Source: Paraspadella gotoi
Lineage: Eukaryota; Chaetognatha
Length of the DNA stretch: 64,000 nt
Direction of reading: 5' to 3'
Assembly: GCA_051294375.1 (NCBI GenBank)
Contig: CM119263.1
Location: forward strand, 16,284,532 to 16,348,531
Under the pieces are notes generated by a model that saw only the letters and a list, made by a program, of their open reading frames with translations, had not been told where the DNA came from and did not search any database. Positions 48,838-58,190 of the stretch are shown here, piece after piece; the first letter of the stretch is position 1, and every line of letters starts with the position of its first letter. A program made the translations under genes and the position numbers.

Positions 48838-49960
48838 TATCGTCGCAATCGCTTTGCATTTGCACGATTTTGCTGTGGTTTTGTACATAAGTGTCGTCGT
48901 TCTCGTCGGCGTTCCAAATTATAAATCGCCTTTTTCATGATTAATTTTGGCTGTTTGAAGCTAAAAATTTATATACAACTTCTTATCATCAAGGTTATTG
49001 AAATTGGGTGAGGACAGTTATTAAATGTTTTGTTTACGTTTTATCAAAAACAAACAAATTTCGTCTTTTATTTTTATGTCTCCTTTTCTCTTTCTTTCTC
49101 TTTTAATTAGATATAGCTTTCTCTCTCTCTTTTCCCCAGGCTGATTCATCAAAAAAAACGAGTCTGCAGCTGGCTCTGCAGGGGCTTTTTCTTTTTCTTT
49201 CTTTTCTCCTACTGCTTCTGCTGCCTTTTGTTTTCTTTCTTTTTATTTTTATGTATCCTTCTCTCTCTTTAATTAGATATAGCTCTCTCTCTCTCCTTTT
49301 CCCCAGGCTGATTCATCAAAAAAACGAGTCTGCAGCTGGCTCTGCAGGGCTTTTTCTTTTTCTTTCTTTTCTCCTACTGCTTCTGCTGCCTTTGTTTTCT
49401 TTCTTTTTTTTTTATGTATCCTTCTCTCTCTTTTCGCTTTAAATTATCTGTAGCTCTTTCTCTCTTTTTTCCCTAGTGCTGATTCATCGGAAAAAAAACG
49501 ATTCTGCAGATGGCTCTGCAGGGGCTGCGACTGCTGATCAGTTTATTTGACAACTAAAAAAATTTTTTTTTCAGAAACTAACTTTAATTTTCTCGGTATT
49601 TTTTTTTAATCGACTATTGCAAAATAAATTTCCTGTTTATTANNNNNNNNNNNNNNNNNNNNNNNNNGTTTATTAATTAATTTTCTTTTCTCAAATTTGA
49701 TTTTTTTTAATTTAGTATCAAAATTGTTTTTCTTTCTTTTCTATTCTTTCCTTTCTATTCTTTCTTTTCTTTTTATTCTTTCTTTCCTTTTTATTCCTTC
49801 TTTATATTTATTCTTTTCTTTTTTCTATTTATAAATTAATTTTCTTTTCTTATATTTTATTTTTTTTTAGTATTAAAATTTGTCGTCAATCCAGATTTTT
49901 CTTATGCGATTGCGACGATCCATTTGCTTTTAAGATTTTTTATCTGTAAGCTAAATTTGA
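48838..49960 (+). repeat. Composite CT-rich element spanning the second gap
   Basis: Starts with TCGTCGCAATCGCTTTGC, has two or three repeats of the CTGCAGCTGGCTCTGCAG plus CT-tract block (49158-49560), is interrupted by the N gap, and ends with TTATGCGATTGCGACGATCC. The repeated internal blocks probably confused assembly here. Confidence 0.75.
49643..49667. other. Assembly gap, 25 N
   Basis: Second 25-base N run. Both flanks contain GTTTATTA (CTGTTTATTA before, GTTTATTAATTAA after), so the two sides may overlap and the real gap may be zero or negative. Confidence 0.98.
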
Positions 49961-49964
49961 ACTC

Positions 49965-50250
49965 CGTAAGGCAGAGAGGATTTGAAAAAAATAAAAAAAT
50001 GTTATCTCTGAAACTTATAATATTTTAAAGTAAACCCATGAGACATTTATATGGTAGGTCAATAAAATCCGATCAAGGCAGTTTTTTTTTTAATGCTAAT
50101 TACAATTTTTGAATATATTTTTAAAAAAATTTTTAGTATTTTTAGTGCATTTTTTCAACTTGCATCATTTTTTTCAACTTGCATCATTTTTTTCAACTTG
50201 CATCATTTTTTTCAACTTGCATCATTTTTTTCAACTTGCATCAATTTTTT
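49965..50250. repeat. Relic fold-back arm and minisatellite
   Basis: 49965-50100 is a diverged lone arm of the 30156-31361 family (AAGGCAGAGAGGATTTG, CCATGAGACATTTATATGG). 50146-50250 is the CATCATTTTTTTCAACTTG minisatellite in about five units. Confidence 0.75.
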
Positions 50251-50284
50251 ACTTTAATTAATTAATTAAAATATTTATCAGTGA

Positions 50285-50775
50285 GCATATTTCCACTCCT
50301 CGATTCCATCGAAACTTTATATTCTGCTCAATCACACACTTTCCTACCCACACACAAAATTTCATCTCATTCTATCCATCCAATTATGATTAATTCGAGA
50401 AATTATGAGTTAAAATTAGTAAAAAGATTCATGTAAATATGACATATATTTTTTCCATTTAAACTCATTTCCACTTGCGCGATACCATTGAAACATTATA
50501 TCCAGCTTCGTCACATATTTTCCACCCACACAAAATCAAATTTCAATCTATCCATCCAATAATAATTAATTATAATAATTATGGGTTAAAACTGGTAAGA
50601 AGATTTTAATAAATGTGACTTATGTTTTTTCTATTTAAAATTCTTTCCACTTGCACGATTCCATCGAAACTTTATATCCAGCTCAATCACACACTTTCTT
50701 AACCACACACAAAATTTCATTCCAATCCAACCATCCAATCACGAGGAATTTTCCTAAGGGGGATGGACAGACAGA
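50285..50775 (-). repeat. Tandem 180-base repeat, reverse
   Basis: Mirror of 37420-37925: three units with CGATTCCATCGAAACTTTAT, CTCAATCACACACTTTC and CATCCAATCACGAGG-like landmarks. Confidence 0.8.
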
Positions 50776-50795
50776 TGGACATAATTTTTACGCTT

Positions 50796-52650
50796 AGCGA
50801 TTGCGGCGATATTGTAACGCTTTTGCGCATAAGTGGCGTCGTCGTCGTTCCAAATTATAGATCGCCTTTTTTATGATTAAATTTGGGTGTATGAAGCTGA
50901 AAATTTATATACAGCTTCTCATCATTGATGTGCTTAAAATTGAGTCTGGACAGATATTAAATATGTTTTGTTTACATTTTATCAAAACAAATTTTCTCTT
51001 TTATTTTCATATTTCTTTCTCTCTCTCTCTTATCTCTTTTAATTATATGTCTCTCTCCCTCTCTCTTTTCCCTAGTCACTGATTCATAGGGAAAAAAAAC
51101 GAGTCTGCAGCTGGTTCTGCAGGGGCTTATTCTTTTTCTCTCTTTTTTCCTGCTGCTTCTGCTGCTGCCTTTTGATTTCTTTTTTTTTTCTTTCTCTCTC
51201 TCTCCGTTTTTATTTTAAAAAAAATTTGAATTAGGATTGAACTCGTAAAATTAAGCATCGCATTCGTGCATGTTATCATTTTGCTATTTTTCAGAAACTA
51301 ACTTTAATTTTCTTCCATACTTTATTATTTTTTTTTTTATTGACAATTGCAAAATAGAATTTTTACTTTGTTTATAATTTATCTTTCTTTTCTCAAATTT
51401 TTTTTTTTTATTATCAAAATTTGTCGTCAATCCAGATTTTTCTTATGCTATTGCGACGATCCTTATGCTTTTAAGATTTTTTATTGTTGCAATCGCTTAG
51501 CGTTTGCGACGATATTGTAACACTTTTGCGCATAAGTGGCGTCGTCGTCGGCATTCCAAATTATAGATCACCTTTTTTATGATCAAATTTGGGTGTATGA
51601 AGCTGAAAATTTATATACAGCTACTCATCATCGATATGCTTAAAATTGAGTCTGGACAGTTATTAAATATGTTTTGTTTACGTTTTATCAAAAGAAACAA
51701 ATTTTCTCTTTTATTTTTATATTTCTTTCTCTCTCTCTTTTCTCTTTTAATTACATGTCTCTTTTCCCTAATCACTGATTTATAGAGAAAGGGGAAAAAA
51801 ATGAGTCTGCAGCAGTCTGCGGGGGCTTATTCTTTTTCTCTTTACTCCTGCTGCTTCTGCTTTTTGATATCTTTCTCTGCAGCTGGCTCTGCAGGGGCTC
51901 TTACTTTTTCTCTCTTTTCTCCTGCTGCTTCTGCTGCTGCCTTTTGATTTCTTTTTTTCTCTGGGTGCCTCTGCTGCTGCCGCTGCTGATTAGTCTGAAA
52001 ACGATTTGGCTTTCTCTCTCTTTCTCTCTCTGATTAATTTTTTTTCTCTAAAAACTTTTATTATCGCCATTTATTCCCAAATTTACATCCGAGATTTTTG
52101 TGGATTTTTTTTCCTAAATATTCTAAATATCAATCAGAATAATATATTTTTTAAATATTTATTTTATTATTTTATTTTACTTTACTTCATTTTACTTTAC
52201 TTTAGTCTTTACTTCACTTTGTCAGTCTGATTTAAGATTCACTTTGTCTTTTGTCTGGGAATGTTGACAGTGTTTAGAGAGGTCGCTTATACGGGCTAAA
52301 AGTAAAACAAAAGTACCTTCAATAATGTCTGATTTAAGATTCACTTTGTCTTTTGTCTGGGAATGTTGACAGTGTTTAGAGAGGTCGCATTCGATCAAAC
52401 TGCTCGCTTATACGGGCTAAAAGTAAAACAAAAGTACCTTCAATAATGTCTCTCCAGACTTAGCACTTGCTAAAAATTAAACTCGAAAATAAGTTATTTC
52501 ACTGTTTTATGTTTATTATTCTTTTTTTTTCTTCTGTTTATAATTTTTTTTTTTCTCAAATTTGATTTTTTTAGTATCAAAATTTGTCGTCAATCCAGAT
52601 TTTTCTTATTCGATTGTGACGATCTTTATGCTTTTAAGATTTTTTTTTTA
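50796..52650 (+). repeat. Two head-to-tail composite CT-rich elements
   Basis: Elements at 50796-51478 (internally shortened) and 51480-52650 (full) abut directly. The full copy carries a tandem duplication of TGATTTAAGATTCACTTTGT near 52230 and 52330. Short open frames here are repeat shadows. Confidence 0.8.
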
Positions 52651-52659
52651 ATTTTAAAG

Positions 52660-54227
52660 TTCCTTTCTCTCTCTCTGTTGAAATGATTGGTTGGCTGATT
52701 GATCAGTTTATTGAATGATTGATTTATAGATTCCTTTATCGATTTACCGCTAAATTATCGTGGGCTGATCCGACTTGTTTGCTCAAACTTGTTAAATTTC
52801 GATTACTAACAATAATAATAACAAACCCTTAAAACCTAACCTAACAGTTTTTCGCACCTGTGTATAATTATTAAAATACAATGTGTTGTTATTTTCAAGT
52901 AGAAAGGGTCGTTTATTCTTTTTCCTGTTTTTCGCGTTCGTAGAATCCTCATTTTGAAAATTGTGTTGCCGCTTTTCCCGCTGTCCTCTTTTGTCTTCGT
53001 TTGAGATTGCCAGATTACCTTGCCGAGGTTTATTAATTAAAAATTTATCGCTGTTAGTTTTATTTTTTGTCGCTGAGATAACGTTCTTAGTTTTATCGAA
53101 GTGAAAGTTGGTCGGTTTCGAAGTTGTATCCATTCCGTCACGAGCGTTTGAAACCGAACTCTAAGAAATTGAAAAATACTTTAATGATTTCTATTTTTGC
53201 ATCTCTTGTTTTGTACTTTTATCAATATCAGTATTATTTTCCGAGAAACGCCTAATTTGGTCATTTGATTTTTCTTGTTTGCTTTTACCATCGTTATCAA
53301 TCCCTTTTTATGAACTTGCAATTTAATAAACTTTTATATTTATTAAGTTTTATTTTTATTTTTGTTTTTAATTGCACAATGAATTGTAAAACTTTTATTT
53401 TCATTAATAATGACGGGTTACTTTTACTTTCGCCGACCGGGGTTTAGGGTTAGGGTAATTAAGTAATATTTTTTAAATTTTTTTTTAAATAAGTATTTTA
53501 AAATGATTTTTCAAAAAAAGCCATAACCGCGGTCGGCGAAAGTAAAATTTAGCCGGACCGCTGCAACTTTACTTACTTATCTGCAACGTAGCGGAATTTA
53601 AAGTCGGATTAAAATCCATCCCCTTGTCGGACTTCAATGGTGAACCGAGAGGACACAAAGGTTTTCGTTAATTCTTTGTCGAAAGCCAGTTTTTAGACGA
53701 GATTGAACCTTTCGTAGTTTCGAAGAAAACTTTGTCGAAAGAGAGTAAGAGATTCGTCCATTCATTCATTTGTGTGTGTGTGAGTGTGTGTGTGATTAAA
53801 AGAGCAACATCGAGTCTCTACAAACACAAGAGTACAACAACAACGACGACGACAGCCGAGAAGACGAGCCCCAGCGAAGAGAAAGAGAAAGAGCAGCCCC
53901 GAGCTTCGAAGGGAAAACTTTAGATTTCGCAACAAACATTTTTTAGGAGCAATGTGCTTACCCGGTTGAGTTAAGGTTGGTTTGAGGTCAGTTTTGTTCT
54001 CGACCTGCTCTATTTGGGATCCTATTCTGTAATCATGAAATTAAAGGAAAGCTAAATTCATGTGGCATATAAGATTTTAGTGAAATAAAAGCAGGATTAT
54101 TTTTAAAAAGTAAAACATTAAAACTAACATAAAAAATAAACTAATGCACTAACTTTTGTCATGTTTCTTTTAAAAGTTAATTCCGACCGATTCGTGGACT
54201 TTACTAGCTCTCGACAAACCATTTTTT
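52660..54227. other. Unique sequence between repeats, no gene assigned
   Basis: Present also in mirror form (34025-35585). It holds the telomere-like element (53422-53549), a (TG)n/GTGTGAGTGTG stretch near 53772-53794 and a stretch at 53840-53930 that reads Thr- then Glu/Lys-rich on the plus strand. Without splice or family support I do not call it coding. A promoter or non-coding 5' exon of the ETS gene, transcribed leftward, is possible. Confidence 0.4.
53422..53549. repeat. Telomere-like inverted-repeat element, cleanest copy
   Basis: Inverted ends TTTTACTTTCGCCGACCG (left) and CGGTCGGCGAAAGTAAAA (right), 18 bases and perfect, enclose about 90 bases with GGGGTTTAGGGTTAGGGTAA next to the left end and an AT-rich remainder. 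No coding. MITE-like in size. Confidence 0.8.
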
Positions 54228-54441
54228 TTCTAGTCCTCACTCTCCATCGAGAAGGCCTCAGCGTCCGCGGGAAATCTGCTCGACGCCGCGGCGAAGAAAA
54301 GCGGACGCTGAGTACTTCCGACGCAGCTGCCTTTTCCTCTTCGTTTGTCCTCCTCCTCTTCGGACCTCATTTTACTCTTCTTCATCTTACTGAGATATCG
54401 ATGAATTTCTTCTTCGATGGCCCCTACCTCTTTCTGTCGCT
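54228..54441 (-). CDS. Candidate terminal or internal exon, unknown protein
   Basis: On the minus strand an AG acceptor preceded by a T-rich tract opens a frame beginning RQKEVGAIEEEIHRYLSKMK and continuing Lys/Glu-rich to EAFSMESED and a stop at about 54230. It is GC-richer than its surroundings and charged and helical in character. A good donor (TCA then GTAAGA) also occurs inside, after EIHRYL. It could therefore be a short exon with the rest intronic. I do not recognise the family. It may belong to a leftward gene between ETS and MAP1, or be an upstream ETS exon. Confidence 0.35.
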
Positions 54442-56413
54442 AAAAAAAATTATCTTCATCGCAGTTCAAATCTTCAACTGAAAATTTAAAATTGAGTTAT
54501 AAGGCATGAATAGTAGTCGCTATGGAGAAACCGAGCTTGGCAAGTCACTGAATCAAGACGCAAGAAGATTTGATTTTTCTTATTTTTTTGATGACTTTTA
54601 CACCATTTTAAGCACTAGTGTTTGGAAAAAGTAATAGTTTCGAAAGAAATGTACGAAATGTCATAATACCTCGCTTTAAAAGAGTAACTTTGTTGATTTG
54701 AAATTATAAAAAACAATTAGTTTGCAAACATTTGTTTAATTTGATTAAGATCTCCGTCAATGACAGATTTTTAGTAATTGACTGGGCTTTTGCAAAATAT
54801 TAATTTATAAAATATATATCATTTTTGTTTTATTTTAATACTGAGGTTTTTCGAGTTTGGGGTGAGTTAGGGAGAACTTTGTGGGGCAAGATGCGCGATT
54901 CATTTTTTTTAACATATAATATTTTTTTAACTTACACATTTGATCTCTTTTTTAAAAAACATACATAAAACGTGCGAAAATTAAGATTTTTTCACAGGCC
55001 TGTAGCTTATTAACTCACACCCAAAAAGCAATTAGCCTCCCTTTTTTAGTCTATAGTATAGTCTATAGATATAAAATAGTCTTTCTTTTCTCTTTTCAGA
55101 ATTTGTTTTTCCTGTGATTTAACAGATGTCGTTTTGCCTTGTCATATTGACAATTGCTTTTTTGTTTTTTCTATTGTCCCGTTTCCTCGCCGTCTTTTTA
55201 CCAGCTGGGTTCGCGGGAGGGTGTTTCGGCGTCAACTCTGAATATTCGTCTCCCCTCACCTCGCCCGACCACCCACATCTATGGTTGCATCTTTTATTTT
55301 TAGCTGAGAGCTATGTATTATTTGCTCGTTCTTTTGTTTTGTTTTGTTTTGTTCAACAAAAACATGACTCATTCTTCGTTTTTTAGGCATGCTGGCGATT
55401 GAAGGGAAATATGATCCTAACTTCAAAAATTCTAAAACTGATTAAAATCCGTATTGTATTATTTATTGCTTTCTTCGTTGGTACGCTTTTCAAAACCCTT
55501 ACTGAAGTAGGTTATAACCTCAAGTCCAGGGTTATAACATTTTTTTAAGCATTTTTTAAAATTTATTCCCAAAAGAGCTGGACCTCCCTTGACAAAGATT
55601 TTCACACAATTATGGCCCACATTTATTTACAAAAGCGCGCGCGATAAATTTGGATAACTTTATTATTAGACGTCCGCAACCATCTTTAGCTACTACCGCC
55701 GGTAGGGGGAGACAAACTCAATAAGGTAGTTAAGAAATTGAATTAAGCACCTACTCAAACGAAAATTTAGACATTTTTTTACAAATTTGAATAGACAAAA
55801 TTTTTTTATATTACTCCATACTCCATATATTAATTTTTTAATATTTATTTATAAATAGGAAAGGCTAAAATTTTTTTTTGGATTTTTTGATTTTTAAGAT
55901 CAGATTCAGGTAGCTTGCAAAAAGTTGTCTACACAAAGTATAATTCTTTTTTCGATATTTTGATCATAAGTATGTGAAAAATATGAAAAACTATTTATAA
56001 TCATCATCATCATTTTTCGATAATTTTATTATTTTTTCTTAATTTTGACCAAGAAAACATAAATATTTTCGAAAGTTGTAGTTAAATTTTTTATTTAACT
56101 TTTTATGCTCTATCAGAATCCATCAAAAAAAGTTAAGATTGATTAAAAAAATTTCTTATCATTATATAGTAATATTGTAATTTTAATAGAAACAATAAAA
56201 GCATTAAAATCAAACTTTTTTAAAAAATTCTTTTTTTACCTAAAAGTAGACTTCAAGACTAAAGTTTTGAACCCCCGCCCCTATTGAATTTAATTTCATA
56301 GTAGATTTTTACTACCGGTCGGTGCTTTGTTAATCCATTTAATTTTGTTTTCCCTCTAGTGTCGAGTATCAGTTTGCGAAATAATATACATTTTTTGTTC
56401 AGTAATATAAATT
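54442..56413. other. Spacer upstream of MAP1, no gene established
   Basis: Non-coding AT-rich sequence with a GC-richer patch at 55195-55280. On the minus strand that patch could encode a short stretch (DEYSELTPKHPPANPAG) ending in a GT donor. Its phase does not fit the candidate exon at 54441, so no model is proposed. Fragments of the 56414-57129 element occur at about 55655-55710 and 56310-56410. Confidence 0.4.
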
Positions 56414-57129
56414 TGGGTAACTACTATTCGACGTCCGCAACCAACCTTAGCTACCAAAGGTCTGTTGTTTGTTAATCCATTTTATTTTATTTTCCCTCTA
56501 GCATCGAGTTTAGGCTTTTTTTTGCAGAAATATAATTTTTTAAATTTTATAATTAATAATAATTGTTTTAAATTTACTTTAATTACTTTTTTTTATGTTT
56601 GAGGTACAAAATGAAACATAAATTTTGGACATGTTTCAGCTTCAATTTAAGCCTACATCAGCGCAAAAATGAATTGATTTGTGAAACAAATGTTTTTACA
56701 GACTCTCTCTTTTCAAACTTCAAAGTCTGTGAAAATATTTGTTTCACAAATCAATGTTTTTGTGCTGACTGAAGCCGAAAAATGTTTATACTTTGTTTCT
56801 TAATAAAACTTGTACGTAAACAAACAATTAATTTTCCACCTCAATAAATAAGGGTTAGGGTTGAGGATGGTTTAGGGGTGGTTAGGGTTAAGAGGGTTTA
56901 GGGTAATTGGGTAATTTTTTTATTTATTTTTTTTTAAATAAATATTTTAAGTGGATTTTCAAAAATCGCCAAAACCACGGTCAGCGAAAGTAAAATTTAG
57001 CCAAAAATTGTATATTACTGCGCAAACTGAGACTTGACGCTAGAGGGAAAACAAAATTAAATGGATTAACAAAGCACCGACCGTTGGGAGCTAAGGTTGG
57101 TTGCAGACGTCGAATAGTAAAGTTACCCA
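56414..57129. mobile_element. Inverted-repeat element with telomere-like tract and internal hairpin
   Basis: Ends TGGGTAACTACTATTCGACG (left) and CGAATAGTAAAGTTACCCA (right). Arms of about 130 bases share CCAACCTTAGCT, TTAATCCATTT and TTTTCCCTCTAGC. Between them lie a strong hairpin (56623-56795) and a degenerate GGGTTAGGG-type tract (56850-56905), followed by the GGTCAGCGAAAGTAAAATTTAG end of the telomere-like family. No transposase frame. Confidence 0.7.
56623..56795. repeat. Long hairpin
   Basis: GATTTGTGAAACAAATGTTTTTACAGAC pairs with GTCTGTGAAAATATTTGTTTCACAAATC across a loop of about 25 bases. Pairing continues outward (CAGCGCAAAAATG against TTTTTGTGCTG, then TTTCAGCTTCA against TGAAGCCGAAA). 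Arms are roughly 65 bases in all. Confidence 0.75.
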
Positions 57130-58190
57130 ATACTATTTTATTCAAAGTTTTTTAAAAAGCTTACTTAGTCGGAGAAAAAAAATTAATATAAAAAGAGTGA
57201 GTTTAAAAATGAAAGATGGTTTTCAAATCTATCTTCCTGCTATCATTGCTAAGCCATATCAAAATCGATTCATCTATAATTTGCACATATAAATAGTTTT
57301 GGTTTTTATTTTTAAATTAGTATTTAATATTGAAAAAATCTTTACTGGTTTGCAAATGGTAGCGTTTTTCTAGAGGCAGGTTCAGAATTGTCCCCATGTA
57401 TTTGAATTAAAGAACGATTAGAGAGTAAATTTACTAAAAGGCAACTCAACTGCTTAAGTCCGAATACAGCTTTTGGTGTTCGCTGTCGGATTAGCCAGTT
57501 TTTGTAAATCGATTTTAAATATTTTTAATTCGGAATTATTGTTAGTACTATAACTACTTTAAAGCTTATAACCTATATAAACTTGACTTTATATATAAAT
57601 TCAATCTCTGCCTTCCTGCCAATTTTAAAGGAATTACTTAATTTTTGGTATACATAATAAATGGCGGCGATTTTCGGTTCCTTATTTCCCTTTGATTTCC
57701 CGACTTTCACCCGGTTTATTTCGGTTTTCCCGGCGGGAAGAGTCGCGTGACAGACGTAAACACTGAGAAAGGACTCCAACCTCCTCTCTTTTTTCGGCCT
57801 TCTTTTCAGAGCCTTGCATCAGTTGACTTTGCTATCTCGTTTCGTCCAGTTTCATTCTTCCCTGGTTGTGAATTTCGAACTTCTTTCCTCGCTTAAATAT
57901 AACTCATTTTATGTACGTATTACGATTTACTTCATCAATTACTATAAAAGCAATTCTAATTTTTCAAGTACCAATGCTTTTTTTAACTGTGAACAATAAT
58001 TCGACCCCTATCTAGATTTTGTTTTTTATCATTTCTGATGTTTTTTTACCGATGCCCGTATATATCAAATCACATTTCTAAGTTTTAATATGTTGAATGT
58101 TTTTTTTCTTTCAGATTGTCCCGCATATTTTTTGGGGGCTCCATCAAAGAGGGTGCAATTTATATTTTAAGCAAATTGTTTTATAAAAAT
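57130..58190 (+). promoter_or_regulatory. Probable MAP1 5' region
   Basis: A GC-richer, CpG-containing patch at about 57655-57800 (ATGGCGGCGATTTTC) is followed by pyrimidine-rich sequence up to an acceptor-like CAG at about 58115, where the first coding exon appears to begin. A 30-codon frame from 57661 is a possible upstream ORF. No TATA-type core promoter could be fixed. 57205-57290 is a diverged arm of the fold-back family at 5838-6530. Confidence 0.4.

Larger units (their letters stand above)
39236..49157 (-). pseudogene. Direct second copy of 23217-33074 with broken ETS exons
   Basis: Colinear with 23217-33074, including the Tc1-like element, SINE, fold-back element and seven ETS exons, one of them cut by the block edge (39236-39336). 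The others are at about 42053-42160, 42253-42375, 42463-42543, 44241-44440, 44557-44686 and 47870-48311. Relative to the first copy the coding parts show single-base homopolymer changes: TTTC to TTC and GG to G in the Pointed exon, CCC to CC and TTTTT to TTTT in the exon before it, and one G lost and one T gained in the first exon. Each shifts the frame. The last six exons, including the ETS DNA-binding domain, have no second copy. It is either a partial pseudogene duplication or, more likely, an uncorrected duplicate contig. Confidence 0.85.

Noticed and set aside
53732-53923. 63-codon frame with Thr run and Glu/Lys tail
   Set aside because: It begins in a TG-repeat-rich stretch, uses simple repeats (ACA/ACG) for the Thr run, and has no splice or homology support. 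It might be untranslated leader.
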